From NCBI GenBank assembly GCA_907165275.2, contig OU015663.1, positions 2,306,501 through 2,370,500 on the forward strand: a stretch of DNA of 64,000 nt. The letters are read 5' to 3'. The DNA comes from Zygaena filipendulae. Taxonomy: Eukaryota; Arthropoda; Insecta; Lepidoptera; Zygaenidae. The position numbers and the translations under genes are program-made. Positions 59,940 to 64,000 of this stretch are shown one piece after another. Each line of letters opens with the position of its first letter. The first letter of the stretch is position 1. The notes under the pieces are model-generated. The model was not told the origin of the DNA. It searched no databases and saw nothing but the letters and a program-made list of their open reading frames with translations.

Positions 59940-60352
59940 TTAAAATATAAATACTTTTGTCCAACAGTCTGATAGAGCTTTTTAGTTTAAGAGATGACAC
60001 CGGAAATAATTAACATTTCTTCACTATGATCATAACATGCATAACATGGCAACGAGCCACAAAATTTGCTTACCTGTCGTGCGTAAATGAGATTAATTTG
60101 GAAAAAAAAATACATGAACAACATATTGTTATACCAAAAATGCAGAATAGGTACCTACTAATATTTGTATACAAAATTTTTTTGCCCTCGAGAGGGTTCA
60201 GGATCGCGTTATAGGCCCGCGCGTTACGGCTATGGAATGTCGTTGGTTGTAGAGAATCAATTCCTGAACTGTTCACGTCGCCGGCCAAAACAAAGGCAGC
60301 CAAATAAATGCTTAAAGCTTGTTGGTTGCTTGGTTATACCTATATACATATA

Positions 60353-60522
60353 TCCTACTAATATTATAAATGTGAAAGTGTGGATGTTTGTTACTCAATC
60401 ACGCAAAAACGTCTGAACGGATTTGGATGAAATTTGGCATGCATGGGTACAGAGAAGGACATAGAGTACTTTTTATTCCGGAACTCCCGCGGGAACTCTG
60501 AAATTACCGCGGGTAAAACCGA
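60353..60522 (+). mobile_element. Lep1-type Helitron, 3' end lost
   Basis: A|TCCTACTAATATTATAAAT start. The interior runs to GAAATTACCGCGGGTAAAAC, then unrelated sequence instead of CAGCTAG. Confidence 0.75.
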
Positions 60523-60695
60523 ACTCGGATTCACAATATTACCGACAACAGGGCATGAGTCACAACACAGCTTTGCATCGAAGCACCGGTTATGCAAATA
60601 CATTAAACACCGCGCCGTACAAATAAATATACGCGAATGAGAAATGGCGATCGCGCTCTTTGTCCGTGGTCCGAATAAGGAGCGTTAGCGGCCTG

Positions 60696-60918
60696 GGCCC
60701 TTATTCACTATGACCAATAACATGCCTTGCCCATAACGCGCGTCCTGAAAACGCATTCCCAAACGTTCTAGATGTCTAAATATTATTATTATTCTTCATG
60801 CCATAAGTAACGTTGTAAATGTATTTTTTTGCAGTAAAACTTCTTTGATTACGAGGGAAAGACAGTTTTTGCGGCGTCTTATCTAAGCGCGGCGTGTTAT
60901 GGTCATAGTGAATAAGGG
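60696..60918. mobile_element. complete GGGCCCTTATTCAC MITE
   Basis: Left GGCCCTTATTCACTATGACC, right GGTCATAGTGAATAAGGGCC, flanked by CCTG on both sides. About 223 bp. Confidence 0.82.
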
Positions 60919-61134
60919 CCCTGGTGGTCATGCGAAACACACAAAAACTCGATGTCGCTTAAAAGGAGATGATCGTAGCCTATTTCATTGATTGACTCGA
61001 CGCCCGACGCGACGGGTTCTCGATCGATTTTTTTAATGGAATCGTGTGATTCGTTTACCAATACAAGATCTCGAAAGAATATATTACGGATCTGGGAACC
61101 ATCAAAAAACGGGGGCCTACTCCTTTTTTAAAAG

Positions 61135-61245
61135 TCGGCAACGACCCTGCCTGTCTTCTGGTGTTGCAAATGTCATGGGTGGCGGTAATCACTTACCATC
61201 AGGTCGTACCACTTGCCACCTGCCTGTTTGCCCCCTTTGACCAAA
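61135..61245. repeat. dispersed lepidopteran repeat (ACCGCCGCCCAT type), reverse
   Basis: 'GGTGGCGGTAATCACTTACC' and 'ATCAGGTCGTACCACTTGCC' are the reverse complement of the repeat at 24395-24480. Confidence 0.65.
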
Positions 61246-62457
61246 AAACCGGAACCCTAGAATCTAGATCCACTCAACTTAAACTCGTCCGACACTGCAC
61301 GTAATTTCAAAAACAGTTGCGTTAATGCATCATTATTATGCTCTCTGATGCTGTATGTGCACTTTTGGCGATGGCGAACCAAAGCTGACACTGGTCGATA
61401 AATAATATTTATATGCCCTAAACCATTGACATAATATCGATGGCCTAAAGAACGTCTGCCTTGCCCCAGTAGTTACTGGACCTGCAAACAGCATATTATT
61501 GCATCGAACAATAAGAGTCCTCTATTTGTGTTCTACATCGAGGTCATCACGTGTATAATATCTTTAGTCAGACATGGCACAAGTGCCTACCTGAACTACA
61601 ATAATAACATAATCATAATATGTAAATCTAGCTTGAATTATTTTTGCATATTTATAACAGAATACTGCAGCTAGCTATAGTTATAGGTAGCCGAATACGT
61701 GAAAGTATAAACTTAAAATCTTACAAATTGCGTATTCCTTCTTTATCTTTCGGATGTAATTCCGCTATACTGATTAGAACGATACTTTTTTATGATTCAG
61801 TTTTACTACACCGCTTTGATATTCTAAATTCTTAAGTTGTGTATTTTGAGTTTCGACATGAGAATACTAAAGGTGATCTTCGAAGATTGTTGTCACTCGT
61901 CAAATCGTTAGCCGCGTCAGCGTTAGATGGTGACTATGGAGTGACAGTTTCACGTCAACGTTTTCCTATCGCTCGACAAAAAGTTAATTATTCCGAAGTC
62001 GAATTATTTTCCCGCAAAACTTTACTTCATTGCAATCTACTTAGACACAATACCTATTCAGGCATAAATATTGGACAGAGGTTTTCGAAAACATGTTGTT
62101 TTTTTTTAATATATTTAGGTAGGTACCAAATTTAACTACAACAAAAATAATTTAAAATTTAAGGTTGACATAAAATAGCACAAGAAACCAGAGTTTTTGT
62201 ACAATTAGTGCTACTTATTTTATTTATTATGCTATCGGTATATGTAAACAATCTATAATCCATATCTATTATCTATATCTATACATCTATGCATCCATGC
62301 ATCCATACATCCATTGTGTCTGTTTGTAATTCCAAATTAACAATTTTTCACTAAATGCATATGAATGTGACTATATGTATACGGTACTTACTTAAAAAAA
62401 AATCATTTTTTTATGTCTGTCTATCTGTTTGCTTGTTCCGGCTAATCTCTTACATCA

Positions 62458-62603
62458 CTAGCTGTTCCCCGTGGTTTCATCTGTAGTAGTTTCGGTTATT
62501 CTAATGGTAAAAGAATTTTCAAAATCGATTCAGTAGGTCCAGAGATTACCCCCTACAACCTCACAAACTCACAAACTTTACCTCTTTATATTGCTAAGAT
62601 ATT
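62458..62603 (-). mobile_element. Helitron, reverse, shortened
   Basis: CTAGCTGTTCCCCGTGG at the left. The interior is reduced to the 'AATCGATTCAGTAGGTCCAG' part, ending near 62603. Confidence 0.65.
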
Positions 62604-63135
62604 GATCGAAAGAAATAATGTAGAAATAACTTACCAAAATAGTTCATTACATAGCCTAAAAAAATTATAAAACAAATTAGTGTCGGATGTCCACCAGATG
62701 TTTTGTGACGCGCTCAAAATGATTCACACTAATACGATCCTTTGTTATAATCTTTTGTCCTGTTTATTTATTTGCTTTTCCTCAAAACAGTAGTTTTTAT
62801 AGCACACATGGTACGTCTCACGTATAGTTACATGAATATGTTACAATCGTTAATTCTTTAGTTTTTTCGTTTATCGTATACTATGAAATATTTTTGTTCA
62901 TTACTTACTTACTAATGGATCCTGTGCGATTTCACTCGCATCCATTTCAGAGTTACTGCTGTGGGAATTCCACGATAAATGTAATCTGTCACTCAGGAAT
63001 ATTGTAGCCTCCTATAAATGTAATTTTTGTTATTTATTTATTTACTTTTATTTATTGTTTTGTTATCAGGCAACATGGGCCCATAGATAAATACCTTACA
63101 AACTAACATACATATATACAAATATAAAAAACATT

Positions 63136-63504
63136 CTATTTTTGACACTGTGTCGCTCTGGTGGTGGCTGTCGATATCCTGCCCCGGAATCGCCTGTAGA
63201 CCACACCTTTCGGCCAAAAGTCTTCCTTCATAAAGGTGTCCAATTTGCTTGTCGGGACTCGCACCACAAAAGCCTTGAAACTAGCATTATGACGCGACTC
63301 CAGCAGTTCGGTCCTCAGAAGAAAGTTGGTCTTCGTCTTGATATACTCTGTAACATCTTGCGCTGTGGTAGTGTGGGACAGACGTGACAGGTACATCGGC
63401 GTAGTCGGCGTTGCGGCTCGCAGCAGGAAGCTGGGCCCCGTTGGTGCGGTACCGCAACGTAATGCCCGCTCCAAATTCACGCGAGAATCTTGCGAGAAAA
63501 CCAC
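63136..63504 (-). pseudogene. retrotransposon ORF1 (gag-like) C-terminal relic
   Basis: A 122-codon frame on the minus strand contains PMYLSRLSHTTTAQDVTEYI, ...TELLESRHNASFKAFVVRVP and MKEDFWPKGVVYRRFRG. This follows the pattern of gag-like ORF1 proteins of insect non-LTR elements (YLSRL..TT..DV..YI..., then the F-W-P-x-G-V-x-x-R-x-F motif). Just upstream the frame shifts: another ATG in a different frame (near 63530) reaches a stop within about 20 codons. The downstream sequence (63040-63130) has the 'GGCAACATGGGCCCATAG' tail common near the 3' ends of such elements. It is probably inactive. Confidence 0.55.
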
Positions 63505-64000
63505 GGGAACGTGAATGTGGAGCCGATGTTCTCCGCCATTTCTGGAGTGGAGCGGGTTAAAGAAGTTTATCCATTACAAATAAAACATACAAAAAATCGA
63601 ATCTAATTTCTCTTTATAACATTAAAATAGAAGTAGGTATACAGGTAGGTATTTACATAATTATTTTATGAAAGCGTATCTTGCAGATACTCTAAATCTA
63701 AAATCATTAAAAAAACGAGCGTATTAACTATTAACGGAAATTCATAGTTACGCGGCGTGGCTTGTTATAAGTACAGTTAGTTGCAATTTGAGTGTGAACT
63801 GTCTGATTTGATCCAACAGCTACTTTCTGTTGTGTGGTCGTCGACCCTGACTTTTGCAACGTGACACGCTCCATCGAGCCAACTCTATCAGATATCTATT
63901 GTTCGTGTCAGACGTCTCTATTTTAGTCCCATCTTTATTTTAACCGAATTCCGCACAGAAACTTCAGGTGATCAGTTTTCTTAACACTAAACAAAAAACA

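Larger units (their letters stand above)
58027..64000 (+). other. first intron of the PACS gene (continues beyond window)
   Basis: No further PACS exon is recognisable. Contents: AT-rich DNA to 59750, Helitrons, a GGGCCCTTATTCAC MITE, a LINE/SINE-type end at 61150-61235, a Helitron at 62458 and a retrotransposon ORF1 relic at 63136-63504. Short open frames such as 58835-59071 look like chance. Confidence 0.55.

Overview
The window is nuclear DNA of a lepidopteran (moth or butterfly). The evidence is AT-rich intergenic DNA, short exons with consensus GT-AG introns, and very many copies of a short Helitron common in Lepidoptera (5' TC, 3' CTAG, core 'CTACTAATATTATAAA'). MITEs, tRNA-derived SINEs and non-LTR retrotransposon relics fill much of the rest. 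No bacterial, viral or CRISPR feature was seen.

Gene order, left to right. (1) 1-4651, plus: the last four coding exons of an RNA-binding protein, probably the TIA-1/TIAR (Drosophila Rox8) low-complexity tail, with a GC-rich last exon and a long AT-rich 3' UTR. (2) 9068-20109, plus: a muscle-type gene, best guess myofilin, with one short start exon spliced to at least three alternative 3' structures. (3) 21261-23382, plus: an unrecognised Ala/Glu-rich helical protein with an 'EEARLA' repeat tract. (4) 25365-23985, minus: a two-exon homologue of ribosomal biogenesis factor RBIS (C8orf59), with a PIF/Harbinger-like relic in its intron. (5) 28357-34768, 40584-46481 and 53542-56572, plus: three complete five-exon zeta-class glutathione S-transferase (maleylacetoacetate isomerase) genes in tandem. 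Copies 2 and 3 are the closest pair. (6) 57917 onward, plus: the first coding exon of PACS (phosphofurin acidic cluster sorting protein), whose first intron fills the rest of the window.

Between and inside the genes lies a dense transposon landscape. Several elements can be delimited exactly. Two hAT-type MITEs have perfect 8-bp target duplications. A TATA-flanked element sits inside another MITE and itself carries Helitrons. Helitrons are joined head to tail at exact CTAG/TC junctions. The duplicated GST introns act as empty-site controls for one another.

No wholly new multi-gene system is evident. The most notable items are the zeta-GST triplication with a substituted glutathione-loop residue in two copies, a 571-bp near-perfect inverted repeat at 38.4 kb, a heat-shock-element-like array at 51.45 kb, and a MITE family that spreads pairs of perfect TGACGTCA sites. 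All exon models were read by eye from splice signals and phase. Gene names rest on recognised motifs, not on database searches.
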